From positions 15,651,501-15,715,500 of the forward strand of contig NC_087151.1 of NCBI RefSeq assembly GCF_035594125.1: a stretch of DNA of 64,000 nucleotides, given 5' to 3'. The notes under the pieces were generated by a model. That model saw only the letters and a program-made list of their open reading frames with translations, searched no databases and had not been told where the DNA came from. Both the position numbers and the translations under genes were made by a program. Shown in pieces: positions 11,229-64,000 of the stretch. Source of the stretch: Scylla paramamosain (lineage: Eukaryota; Arthropoda; Malacostraca; Decapoda; Portunidae). Every line of letters starts with the position of its first letter. Within the stretch, counting starts at the first letter, position 1.

Positions 11229-13410
11229 TTACCTAGTTGTGTTTTACAGGAAAAGAGCTGTGCTCGTGCTGTCCTGTCTCCATATCTATAAGCATTCAGC
11301 TTAACTTTAAATTTATGAATATTTGTTGCTTGTACCACTGTTTCATCTAAGTTGTTCTATATTTCTATGCCTCTGTTTGGGAAACCATATTTTTTTTATA
11401 TCTCTTCTACTTGCTGTTTTCCTCAATTTCACTCCATGTCCTCTTGTATCTCTTGAGTCCCACACAAATAAGTCTTCTCTGTCAACTTGATCCTTACCCT
11501 TTAAAGCTCTGTATATAGTAATCATGTCCCCTCTTTCTCTTCTGTCTTGTAATGATGGAAGCTTCAATCTCCTTAATCTTTCTTCATAGGTTAAATCTAT
11601 CAAACTTGGTACCAATTTGGTTGCAGCTCTTTGGATCCTTTCTATTTTCCTTATTTCCTTTTTATCATGGGGTGACCAAACAATTGTGGCATATTCCAGT
11701 TTTGGTCGAATCGCATATTCCATCAACTTTTTCATCATCTCTTCATCCATGTAAGCAAATGCCCCTTTCATCTTTCTTAGTAACTCATAGGTTTCCCCAA
11801 CTATTTTGTTTACATGTTTTTTGGGTGATAAATTATCACTTATTGTAATTCCCAAATCTTTTTCTTCTTTGGTTTTCTTAATTTCCACTTCTCCCATGGT
11901 GTAGGAACTTGTCAGTCTTCTTTTGCTTTTTCCTAATTCCATCACCTTGCATTTCTTTGCATTGAATTCTATTTCCCATTTCTTACTCCATTTAGATCTT
12001 ATTTAGATCTTTCTGTAATATTTCATAATCCATATTGTTTTCCACTCTTTTCAATAATTTTGCATCGTCTGCAAACAGACATATAACTGTCAGTCTCATC
12101 CACCATATCGTTGACATACACCAGAAACATTACGGGGGCTAAGACTGTCCCCTGTGGTACTCCATTTGTAACTCTACACCATTCTGATTTTTCCCCCTTT
12201 ATTACTGTTCTCATTTCTCTGTCCCTCAAGAAGTCTGTAATCCAATTCAGTGTGTTGCCTTACAAGCCCCCTATATTTTGAATTTTCCATAGCAGTCTCT
12301 GTTGTGGTACCTTATCAAATGCTTTTTTTAGGTCTAAATAAACACATTCTGCCCAACCCTCTCTATCTTGAATTATATCAATTACTCTACTATAAAAGCT
12401 CACTAAATTCATGACACAAAATCTTCCACTTCTGAAACCAAATTGTCTGTCAGTCAGTGTGTGTTTCTTCTAAATATTCCATCCACCTGTTTTTAACTAT
12501 TCTTTCCACTATTTTAACCACCACACTTGTTAGGGACACTTGTCTGTAAATCAGTGGATCTTCTTTATTACCTCTTTTAAAAATGGGCACAATATTGGCT
12601 CTCTCCCAGTCTAGAGGGATTTTTCCTTCCTTAAAAGAACATACTATGTTAGTGTATACTTCCTGCCAGTTGTTCACAACATTCCTTAAGTATCCAGCTG
12701 GACACTCTATCCAGTACTTGACCCTTACTTACATGCAAATCTTTCATAATCTTCTTAATTTCACTTATGTCCACCTGTATCTCTCTCATCACATTGTCTC
12801 TGTGCCATGCTCTTTCTCCTTCAAATTTGCTTTCTTTGGTGAATACTGACTAGAAGCACTTGTTCATTAATTCCGCTTGTAACCATGTATCTTCATATGT
12901 AACATCATCTTTTGTTAATTTATCTATTGTTTGCTTGTTTTTCATCTTCCCACTTACATATCTGAAGAATAACTTTGGCTCATCTTTGCATTTGTTAAAT
13001 ATATCTTTCTCATAATTCCTTTCCTCATCTCTCAGGATTCTGATATATTCATTTCTTGCCTTCTTGAATTCTTCCCATTTCTCACTTCCTCCTTTTTTTT
13101 CTCCATCTACTCCACACTGCTTCTTTTTCTTTTCTTGCCATTATACATCTCGTATTAAACCAGTCTTTTTTTCTTTTTCACTTCCTTTATTTTGATCTTC
13201 GGTACATATCTACTGACCCCCTTCATTATAAATTTCCATGAATATATCCAATTTTTCCTGCGTATTACTTGCCGTGAACAGTTGTTTCCATTTAGCCTCT
13301 GCAAAATATTCCCTCAACCTGATAAAATCTGCTTTTCCTGTAATTATATCTCCCATTCTTGTAAACTTCATTCCTATTTTCTATTGGACCACTGCCTATA
13401 CTGAATTCAA
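11227..13410 (-). mobile_element. CR1-like family H, copy H1a
   Basis: A 5'-truncated copy. From 13410 downwards on the minus strand come EYFAEAKWKQLF, FNTRCIMARKEKKK and the RT entry (12450-12677, WERANIVPIFKRGNKEDPL). Then follow VPQGTVLAPVMFLVYVNDM (12023-12229) and the RT thumb (11343-11945). The 3' end is the family signature CAACTAGGTAAATA running into (CA)n. Stops and shifts between the blocks make it inactive. Assignment to CR1-like LINEs rests on the RT C-terminal order: EYA..VWSPH, IQRAATK, YEERL, RRERGDMI, TRGH. Confidence 0.85.
11343..11945 (-). pseudogene. RT C-terminal segment of CR1-like H1a
   Basis: A 200-codon ORF with EEKDLGITISDNLSPKKHVN, RPKLEYATIVWSPHDKKEIR, IERIQRAATKLVP, LTYEERLRRLKLPSLQDRR and DTRGHGVKLRK, the ordered blocks seen in CR1 elements. 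It starts after the lost catalytic core. Confidence 0.85.
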
Positions 13411-13801
<391 letters not shown>

Positions 13802-14270
13802 ATATTCTCTGCTATACTATGTAAGACTCACTTTTTTTTCCCAAAAAAATGCTTTAAAAATCACTTTTTATCTTATACCCCAATTGTTAGGTTTGGGTAA
13901 ACCTATGGGTTAGGGTTACCGGTACTAAAGTAAAACCCAAACGCCACTATTTGACCCCAGAATGAAACATATATGTTTATATATTATTAGATAATGATTA
14001 TAAATCAAAATAGTGCTAAAAATTACTAGATAATGATTATGAACCAAATTAATGTTAAAACATACAAGCTGATTTCTGTAACTCTAAAACACATCACTTG
14101 ATGGCCTTACCTTATATGAATAAAATTCATGGTAATTTATTAAGGTAATGAATAGCTTTATGCTGAAGTCATAGCCATAATTTGTGTCAAGAAAGTGGCT
14201 TTAGCGGGTTACGCTTCGTGCACTTACCCCGAAACACAGCTGCAAGCACAAATTGTAACATCAAGTTTGG
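13802..14270. other. Unassigned spacer
   Basis: About 470 bp. 13812-13900 resembles a dispersed AT-rich repeat also seen near 52320-52430. A short GGGTTAGGGTTA occurs near 13910. No coding signal. Confidence 0.4.
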
Positions 14271-14505
14271 GCAGGAGGCACCTGCTGAAATGACAATTAC
14301 TCCCAGTGAGGTCTAAAGCACTGGATCAGGGGGTTGTTGTGAACTTATCATTAAACCCAGCTGTGACCTCACTGAACGTCTCCCTTTGTGTCTCACAACA
14401 CAAGGGGGCAGTCACAGCCTACCCTCTAAAGACAACTCTCTTCCTCCACACAAAACTACAAGCACCTAATAACACACACACCCTTCACTCAAAATTTCAA
14501 AATTC

Positions 14506-14988
14506 ATGGCGATTCCTACACCAGCCTCGGAGTCCCCATCTGCAGAGGGGACCACAAATGTCCCCAGGTCAGACTGCCCTTCTGATGACGACCCTAAGTG
14601 TCTTGACACCCCCCTCAACTTTTTCTTCATTAAATTCTGTAACATTCGTGGTCTAAGATCTAATTTTCAATATGTAGAACACCACCTCTCCTCTTCTAAA
14701 CCTCATCTTCTTTTTCTCACTGAAACTCAGGTGTCTGAGGCAACTGACAGTAGCTCCTTTTCTGTTCCCTCCTACTTTCTCTATACTCATTTTCAATCCA
14801 AAGCTGGATGTTGCATTTATGTGCTCAACGACTTAACCTGCTCTCGTGCCCATGCTCTTGAATCTTCTGAGTTTTTCACCATCTGGCTACGACTACAGAG
14901 TGACTCTCAAACTAAATTTATCTGTGCTGTATACCTCTCACCTAACTCCTCTGACTATAAGAAAATCTTTGATTACTTAACTTTATAA
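14506..14988 (+). pseudogene. Endonuclease N-terminal segment of family J copy C
   Basis: 160 codons starting MAIPTPASESPSAEGT, then FCNIRGLRSNFQ and [14 protein letters not shown] (catalytic Glu). It ends at a stop after KKIFDYLTL. The start is the first ATG after the ~235-bp 5' UTR. Confidence 0.8.
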
Positions 14989-16878
14989 TTTGAGCACTTT
15001 CTGACTCTGTTCCCTTTTACAGAGATCTCCATTCTTGGAAACTTCAATGTTCAACACCAGCTTTGGCTTTCCTCTCCTTTCACTGACTACCCTGGTGAAC
15101 TAGCCTTCAACTTTGCTATCCTCCACGACCTAGAGCAATTGGTGCAACACCCTACTCGTATTCCTGACCATCTTGGAGATACGCCCAACATTCTTGACCT
15201 TTTCCTGACCTCTAATCCTTCTGCTTATGCTGTCACCCTCTCTTGTCTGTTGGGCTCCTCCAACCACAGTCTCATATCTGTATCTTGTCCTATTGCTCCA
15301 GTCCCTCCTCTGGATCCCCCTAAGCAAAGGTGCCTCTGGCATTTTGCCTCTGCTAGTTGGGGGGACCTGAGGAGGTATTTTGCTGATTTTCCTTGGAATG
15401 ACTACTGCTTCCATGTCAGAGACCAGTCTTTGCGTGCTGAGCTCATAACAGAGGTGAAAGTGTCTGGCATGGAGGTGTACATTCCTCACTCTTTTTCTTA
15501 ACCTATACCTTCCAATGCTTGGTTTAACACAGCTTGTTCTCGTGCTATACATGATAGAGAGGTAGCCCTCAAAAGGTACTTAAGTCTTCCATCACCAGAA
15601 TCTCATGCACTTTATATTTCTGCCCAGAACCATGCCAAGTCTGTTCTCCAACTAGCCAAAAACTCCTTCATTAACAGAAAGTGTCAAAATCTTTCAAGAT
15701 CTAACTCCTCTCGTGACTTCTGGCATCTAGCCAAAAATATCTCCAATAACTTTGCTTCTTCTTCTTTCCCTCCTTTATTTCAACCAGATGGCACCACTGC
15801 TATCACACCTATTTCTAAAGCTGAACTTTTCACTCAAACCTTTGCTAAAAACTCTACCTTGGACGATTCAGGGCTTATTCCTCCCTCTCCTCCTCCCTCT
15901 GACTACCTCATGCTACCTATTAAAATTTTTCACAATGATGTTTTCCATGCCCTCGCTGGCCTAAACCCTTGGAAGGCTTATGGACCTGATGGGGTCCCTC
16001 CTATTGTTCTCTGAAACTGTGCCTCCGTGCTTGCACCTTGCTTAGTCAAACTCTTTCAGCTCTGTCTGTCAACATCTATTTTTCCTTGTTGGAAGTTTGT
16101 CTATATTCAGCCTGTTCCTAAAAAGGCTGACCATTCTAATCCTTCAAACTACTGTCCTATTGCTTTAGTTTCCTGCCTATCTAAAGTTTTTAATCTATCC
16201 TCAACAGGAAGATTCTTAAACATCTATCACTTCACAACCTTCTATCTGATCGCCAGTATGGGTTCGGTCAAGGCCGCTCTACTGGTGATCTTCTGGCTTT
16301 CCTTACGGAGTCTTAGTCATCCTCTTTTAGAGATTTTGGTGAAACTTTTGCTGTTGCTTTGGACATATCAAAAGCTTTTGATAGAGTCTGGCACAAAGCT
16401 TTGATTTCCAAACTGCCCTCCTATGGCTTCTATCCTTCTCTCTGTAACTTTGTCTCAAGTTTCCTTTCTGACTGTTCTATTGCTGCATGGTAGACAGTCA
16501 CTGTTCTTCTCCTAAATCTGTTAACAGTGGTGTTCCTCAGGGTTCTGTCCTGTCACCCACTCTCTTCTTATTATTCATCGGTGACCTTCTAAACCAAACT
16601 TCTTGTCCTATCCACTCCGACACTGATGATACCACCCTGCACTTTTCCACGTCTTTTCATAGACATCCAACCCTTCAGGAAGTAAACATTTCACACAGGG
16701 AAGCCTGACTTCTAAATGCCTGACTTCTGATCTTTCTAAAATTTCTGATTGGGGCAGAGCAAATTTGGTATTTTTCATTGCCTCTAAAGCTCGATTCCTC
16801 CATCTATCAACTTGACACAGGCTTCCAGACAACTATCCCCTCTTCTTCAATGACACTCAACTGTACCCCTCTTCTACA

Positions 16879-17397
16879 TTGAACATCCTTGGTCTGTCCT
16901 TTACTTATAATCTGAACTGGAAGCTTCACATCTCATCTCTAGCTAAAACAGCTTCTATGAAGTTAGCCGTTCTGAGACGTCTCTGCCAGTTTTTCTGGGG
17001 GGTTTCCACTCATAACACTCTTCTAGACAGGGTAGAATCAAAAGCTTTTCGTCTCATCAACTCCTTTCCTCTAACTGACTGTCTTCAGCCTCTCTCTCAT
17101 CACCACAATGTTGCATCTCTAGCTGTCTTTTGCCACTATTTTCATGCTAACTGCTCCTCTGATCTTGCTAACTGCATGCCTCCCCTTCTCCTACAGCCTC
17201 ACTCCACAAGACTTTCTTCTTTCTCTCACCCCTATTCTGTCCATCTCCCTAATACAAGAGTTAAGCGGTATTCTCAATCATTCATCCCTTTCTCTGGTAA
17301 ACTCTGGAACACCCTGCCTGTTTCTCTATTTCCACCTTCCTATGACTTGAATTCCTTCAGGAAGGAGGTTTCAAGACACTTATCCTTCAATTTTTGA
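16879..17397 (+). pseudogene. RT C-terminal segment of family J copy C
   Basis: 172 codons: [20 protein letters not shown] through FIPFSGKLWNTLPVSLFPP to the shared terminal text SRHLSFNF. A ~60-bp internal deletion removes the CMEYASHVW block. Confidence 0.8.
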
Positions 17398-17438
17398 CTA
17401 CCACTTTGGACCCTTTTCTGGGACTGGCATCCCAGTGG

Positions 17439-17588
<150 letters not shown>

Positions 17589-17624
17589 TGGCCAGTGTCC
17601 CTCCTACATAATAAAAAAAAAAAA

Positions 17625-17983
17625 GATCAGAGACCCTAACATGCACAAGGAGTGTTGTTTACAATTTCAAGTCGACAGCTGCTTGGGGTAGGAGCACTGT
17701 AACTCTTCAGCCAGTAGTGGAACATCTTGAACAATGAGAAAGGCAGAAAGTAATATAAGGTAGTATTATAGTCATAATGATTCAGCAGCTGTAATGATCA
17801 CTTATAAAAAGGTATGATATTTTCTGCTTTTCTGTGTTTGTTTTGAGCTGTAACTTGGAATAATGCCTGATTGAGGGGTGGGCTATGAAGTTTCAGGAAG
17901 AAGTGGGGCTTATTTTATTTTCTCTGAATATCTCCTGCCAAATTATAGATGCATCTTATACTCCAGTGCGTCATATATATATA
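17625..17983. other. Unassigned intergenic/intronic spacer
   Basis: About 360 bp with no ORF homology or repeat that I recognise. Confidence 0.4.
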
Positions 17984-18451
17984 CAGTAAAATCCCTCTCA
18001 TCCGGCATTCGAGTATCCGGCAGCTTCAAGTATCCGGCACATTTTTCCCCGAGCCTTAATATCAATAAAAAATCAATGTGTACTCATAAAATCGATTAAA
18101 ATTCCCGCGCAAGGCATACTTAGTCCCCTTGCCACCAGAGCGCACTGCTTCACGCCACCCGCGGCCCACTGCACTGTGTTTACTCAGTGACTCAGTCCCG
18201 CATGTGTACTGTTTATCGCCTGATGCCTTCATCATGCCTAAAGTTGTAGAAAAGAGGAAGCGTGTTGTGCTTATACTTAAGCAGCTGATCAGATCAGCTG
18301 CTGATTAAGATCAGCTGATCTTTGTTATGGTTAGATTCGTGAGTGTAGGGTGGTGATTGTGGACATAATTTCACTTCTATTCAAGTATCCGGCAATATTC
18401 AAGTATCCAGCATGTCGGCGGTCCCGTTGATGCTGGATAAGAGGGATTTTA

Positions 18452-18454
<3 letters not shown>
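17984..18454 (+). mobile_element. Tigger/pogo-like MITE with transposase start relic
   Basis: 471 bp bounded by the inverted ends CAGTAAAATCCCTCT and AGAGGGATTTTACTG, flanked by TA on both sides as in Tc1/mariner-pogo elements. Subterminal ATCCGGCA repeats occur in both halves. Inside, ATG at 18234 opens MPKVVEKRKRVVLILKQ, which resembles the CENP-B-like N-terminus of Tigger transposases, then breaks. The right end adjoins (TA)n. Confidence 0.85.

Positions 18455-18539
<85 letters not shown>
18455..18539. repeat. (TA)n microsatellite
   Basis: About 42 TA units directly after the Tigger-like right end. Confidence 0.97.
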
Positions 18540-18542
<3 letters not shown>

Positions 18543-18599
18543 ATTGAATGTGATAGCTAGTTGAGCATTTATTATTTTTCTTAAGATATTTTCCTTATA

Positions 18600-19377
<778 letters not shown>

Positions 19378-19396
<19 letters not shown>

Positions 19397-21730
19397 TGTA
19401 GGAAGGATACTGGCCAAGGGCAACAAAAATCTAATAAAAAAAATGCCCACTGAAATGCCAGTCCCTAAAAGGGTCAAAGCAGTGGTCAAAAATTGGTGGA
19501 TAAGTGTCTTGAAACCTCCCTCTTGAAGGAATTCAAGTCATAGGAAGGTGGAAATACAGAAGCAGGCAAGGAGTTCCAGAGTTTACCAGAGAAAGGGATG
19601 AATGATTGAGAATACTGGTTAACTCTTGCGTTAGAGAGGTGGACAGAATAGGAGTGAGAGAAAGAAGAAAGTCTTGTGCAGCGAGGCCGCGGAAGGAGGG
19701 GAGGCATGCAGTTAGCAAGATCAGAAGAGCAGTTAGCATGAAAATAGCGGTAGAAGACAGCAAGAGATGCAACATTGCGGCGGTGAGAGAGAGGCTGAAG
19801 ACAGTCAGTTAGAGGAGAGGAGTTGATGAGACGAAAAGCTTTTGATTCCACCCTGTCTAGAACAGCAGTATGAGTGGAACCCCCCCCAGACATGTGAAGC
19901 ATACTCCATACATGGACGGATAAGGCCCTTGTACAGAGTTAGTAGCTGGGGGGGTGAGAAAAACTGGCGGAGACGTCTCAGAACACCTAACTTCATAGAA
20001 GCTGTTTTAGCTAGAGATGAGATGTGAAGTTTCCAGTTCAGATTATAAGTAAAGGACAGACCGAGGATGTTCAGTGTAGAAGAGGGGGACAGTTGAGTGT
20101 CATTGAAGAAGAGGGGATAGTTGTCTGGAAGATTGTGTCGAGTTGATAGATGGAGGAATTGAGTTTTTGAGGCATTGAACAATACCAAGTTTGCTCTGCC
20201 CCAATCAGAAATTTTAGAAAGATCAGAAGTCAGGCGTTCTGTGGCTTCCCTGCGTGATATGTTTACCTCCTGAAGGGTTGGACGTCTATGAAAAGACGTG
20301 GAAAAGTGCAGGGTGGTATCATCAGCATAGGAGTGGATAGGACAAGAAGTTTGGTTTAGAAGATCATTAATGAATAATAAGAAGAGAGTGGGTGACAGGA
20401 CAGAACCCTGAGGAACACCACTGTTAATAGATTTAGGAGAAGAACAGTGACCGTCTACCACAGCAGCAATAGAACGGTCAGAAAGGAAACTTGAGATGAA
20501 GTTACAGAGAGAAGGATAGAAACCGTAGGAGGGTAGTTTGGAAATCAAAGCTTTGTGCCAGACTCTATCAAAGGCTTTTGATAAGTCCAAGGCAACAGCA
20601 AAAGTTTCACCAAAGTCTCTAAAAGAGGATGACCAAGACTCAGTAAGGAAAGCCAGAAGATCACCAGTAGAGCGGCCTTGACGGAACCCATACTGGCGAT
20701 CAGATAGAAGGTTGTGAAGTGATAGATGTTTAAGAATCTTCCTGTTGAGGATAGATTCAAAAACTTTAGATAAGCAGGAAATTAAAGCAATAGGACGGTA
20801 GTTTGAGGGACTAGAGCGGTCACCCTTTTTAGGAACAGGTTGAATGTAGGCAAACTTCCAGCAAGAAGGAAAGGTAGATGTTGACAGACAGAGCTGAAAG
20901 AGTTTGACTAGGCAAGGTGCAAGCACGGAGGCACAGTTTCGGAGAACAATAGGAGGGACCCCATCAGGTCCATAAGCCTTCTGAGGGTTTAGGCCAGCGA
21001 GGGCATGGAAAACATCATTACGAAGAATTTTAATACGAGGCATGAAGTAGTCAGAGGGTGGAGGAGAGGGAGGAACAAGCCCAGAATCGTCCAAGGTAGA
21101 GTTTTTAGCAAAGGTTTGAGCAAAGAGTTCAGCTTTAGAAATAGATGTGATAGCAGTGGTGCCATCTGGTTGAAGTAGAGGAGGGAAAGAAGAAGAAGCA
21201 AAGTTATTGGAGATATTTTTGGCTAGATGCCAGAAATCACGAGGGGAGTTAGATCTTGAAAGGTTTTGACATTTTCTGTTAATGAAGGAGTTTTTGGCTA
21301 GTTGGAGAACAGACTTGGCATGGTTCCGGGCAGAAATATAAAGTGCATGAGATTCTGGTGAAGGAAGGCTTAAGTACCTTTTGTGGGCCACCTCTCTATC
21401 ATGTATAGCACGAGAACAAGCTGTGTTAAACCAAGGTTTAGAAGGTTTAGGACGAGAAAAAGAGTGAGGAATGTACGCCTCCATGCCAGACACTATCACC
21501 TCTGTTATGCGCTCAGCACACAAAGACGGGTTTCTGACACGGAAGCAGTAGTCATTCCAAGGAAAATCAGCAAAATACCGCCTCAGGTCCCCCAACTAGC
21601 AGAGGCAAAACGCCAGAGGCACCTTCGCTTAGGGGGATCCTGAGGAGGGATTGGAGTGATAGGACAAGATAAAGATATGAGATTGTGATCGGAGGAGCCC
21701 AATGGAGAAGAAAGGGTGACAGCATAAGCA
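19378..21730 (-). mobile_element. Family J LINE, copy D (5'-truncated, best-preserved RT)
   Basis: On the minus strand it begins inside the endonuclease (21730, beside a short CA repeat) and ends with 3' UTR and poly(A) (poly(T) 19378-19395). It holds the longest ORF of the family (19805-21595). One extra G in a G-run near 19881-19888 throws the C-terminal 138 codons (19486-19902) into another frame. Confidence 0.93.
19805..21595 (-). pseudogene. Linker plus reverse transcriptase ORF of family J copy D
   Basis: 596 codons without a stop. The linker reads WFNTACSRAIHDREVAHKRYL. RT blocks: KAYGPDGVPP, NYRPIALISCLSKVFE, QYGFRQGRSTGDLLAFL, LDLSKAFDRVWHKAL, GVPQGSVLSPTLFLLFINDLL and HSYADDTTLHFS (about residue 430). 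All catalytic aspartates are present. The ORF lacks the endonuclease (5' truncation) and its last ~130 residues are frameshifted at a G8 run. Confidence 0.9.
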
Positions 21731-21747
21731 CACACACACACATAAAA

Positions 21748-22521
21748 GTGGAACCTCGGTTACCAAACCCCTCCCTTTTCGAACAAATCAGTTTTCAAAC
21801 AAAATTTTGCTTTGGTTGCAGTACCATAATTTGGTTCTAGAATGAAGTTATTTATTTCAAATATTAAAAGACATAACAAAAGCTGCTGTTTATTACTAAT
21901 TTATAATTTCTATAAATATTTACTTAATTTTTTATATATATTTGAAAGAGAAACACTGAGTGTAAGACACTAATTCAACCTTTGAAGTAAGGTAAGTGTG
22001 ATCCCGTTGAAAAGCCTCAAGGTAAACAAATAGTTTTCGGCACTCAGGAGTAATCCCGAGCCACCTGTGGCTCTCTCAGTGACCCCCAACGCCATCACTA
22101 CTGCACAACTGCATTTTTTCCTGTTGCTTTTCCCAGCAGCAAGATGTTTAAGTGTTATGATCACCTTTATTTTGGTGCTAAGTGGGTTGCTCCTCTCTTT
22201 GTCATTCTGTAAGGTTTCCCTCACTAGATCGGTGATCAAGAGAATACCTACACGGTCTAAATAGTATCTGATGAGTTCTGTGTCACTAAGTTCATTCATT
22301 ACATCCTTTCTGGATAAATAATTTGTAAGCTGGGGATGTTGTGAAGCAGCCATCTTGGCTGTGGGATCATCTGTCATAAGCTGCAAAGACAGAGTAGACT
22401 GATGTCTGGAAACAGATTAATCCATTTACATTGATTCCTTTGGGGAAAATATTTTTGTTTCTTTAACATTTCAGATTCCAAACAGCATTCAGGAACGAGT
22501 TAAGTTCAAGAACGGAGGTTC

Positions 22522-22530
<9 letters not shown>
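21748..22530. mobile_element. Terminal-inverted-repeat DNA element with HARBI1-like cargo
   Basis: The left end AGTGGAACCTCGGTT and right end (reverse complement AGTAGAACCTCCGTT) form imperfect inverted repeats like those of Tigger/mariner-type elements; a TA array follows on the right. Internal text near 22405-22450 recurs at 45065-45110. The element contains the HARBI1-like ORF on the minus strand. Confidence 0.65.
21970..22386 (-). pseudogene. HARBI1-like (Harbinger transposase-derived) N-terminal fragment
   Basis: 138 codons on the minus strand: LSDTELIRYYLDRVGILLIT, DLVRETLQNDKERSNPL and VIITLKHLAAGK. This is the N-terminal helical pattern of HARBI1-type nucleases (R(F)RLDRxGI..L, RS.PLS, ALRFLATG). 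The DDE catalytic domain is absent. A shorter copy lies at 2997-3215. Confidence 0.65.

Positions 22531-22612
<82 letters not shown>
22527..22612. repeat. (TA)n microsatellite
   Basis: About 43 TA units after the right end of the inverted-repeat element. Confidence 0.97.
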
Positions 22613-22616
<4 letters not shown>

Positions 22617-22860
22617 GATGAAAGGCCTAGTGAATTTTGCTAAGAACCAGTACAGTAAAAAACTCCAAAGAGGACATTCTAGAATGAAAAGTCTGATCAT
22701 TTATTGCACTAATGAACTTTTACACAGAAATTATTGACTAAAGGCAGTCTTATAACAGCTGCAAAGTTTTTTTTTTTACTGATTTTAGATTAGATTTTAA
22801 TGAAGCAAAGATTTGGCACAAAATTTCAGACCACCATTTGCATTTTTCAATATTGTGTTT

Positions 22861-23102
22861 GCCTTGTTGTTGTATAGAATCTTTGAAGTGTTGGTTCTAG
22901 TGATATCCAACCAACACAACCCCTCTTCCTCCTTGATGTATTGCTTGTTGTATAGAATCTTTGAAGTGTTGGTGCCAATGAGATCCAGTCAACACAACCC
23001 CTTCCCTCAACTCTGATGTTTTGCCTCTTGTATAGAATCTTGGAAGTGTTAGTTCCAGTGATATCCAGGCAACATAGCCTCTCCTCCACACCCTGATGGT
23101 TT
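22861..23102. repeat. Three tandem copies of an ~80-bp unit abutting the dynein exon
   Basis: Copies at 22861-22942, 22943-23022 and 23023-23102 share TTGTATAGAATCTT and GAAGTGTT and a CAACACAACC-type core, with 10-25% divergence. The last copy ends 21 bp before the exon at 23124, so it sits in the acceptor region. Confidence 0.9.
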
Positions 23103-23123
23103 GCCTGTTATCCATCACTGCAG

Positions 23124-64000
<40,877 letters not shown>

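Noticed and set aside
13895..13925. Telomere-like GGGTTAGGGTTA
   Set aside because: Only two units in single-copy-looking DNA; not an interstitial telomere array.

Overview
The window is eukaryotic genomic DNA. It is AT-rich and intron-rich, with very long dinucleotide arrays ((TA)n, (TC)n, (CA)n) and many decayed non-LTR retrotransposons. The combination of repeats suggests an arthropod, most likely a decapod crustacean (crab-like). That placement is inference from the look of the repeats, not from a database search.

Only one host gene is recognisable: an axonemal dynein heavy chain of the DNAH5/DNAH8 (outer-arm) group on the + strand, from 23124 to beyond the right edge. I resolve 35 consecutive exons, all with AG/GT borders and matching codon phases, encoding about 1,950 residues. 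They run from the AAA2 Walker B region through AAA3 (P-loop near 40200), AAA4 (P-loop near 42860), the stalk and microtubule-binding domain (53168-57101), AAA5 and AAA6, into the start of the C-terminal domain (63580-64000). The N-terminal tail, linker and AAA1 lie to the left of the window, or in tiny exons I cannot see. A further exon-like ORF at 29558-29935 starts in the right phase, resembles the start of the exon at 32409, and ends in a stop overlapping AATAAA. It may be an alternative terminal exon.

The first 23 kb and the large dynein introns are transposon graveyards. Family J is a 3.2-kb single-ORF LINE with an APE endonuclease and a reverse transcriptase (RT). It has six copies: 1-2805, 4848-8067, 14271-17624, 19378-21730, 43465-43702 and 54617-55525. 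Family G is another LINE (3330-10150, minus) split by a J copy. Family H is a CR1-like LINE of about 4 kb (ORF1 with coiled coil, then endonuclease-RT). It has ten or more copies, each ending in an ACCTAGTTG/TATTTAC-type tail that runs into a (CA)n array. Most H copies also begin directly at a (CA)n array, so they are chained head-to-tail. There are also a Tigger-like MITE (17984-18454), a second inverted-repeat DNA element (21748-22530) holding a HARBI1-like fragment, and a folded-back Penelope-like element with a perfect 36-bp stem (18600-19230).

The main points of interest are: a 260-bp array of perfect heat-shock-element motifs in a dynein intron (44404-44660); (CA)n-directed chaining of the CR1-like family; a dynein splice donor that lies in the tail microsatellite of one such element (33216); the candidate early-terminating dynein exon; and the birth of microsatellites inside the 3' UTR of family J. 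I found no rRNA, tRNA, CRISPR or bacterial-type operon.
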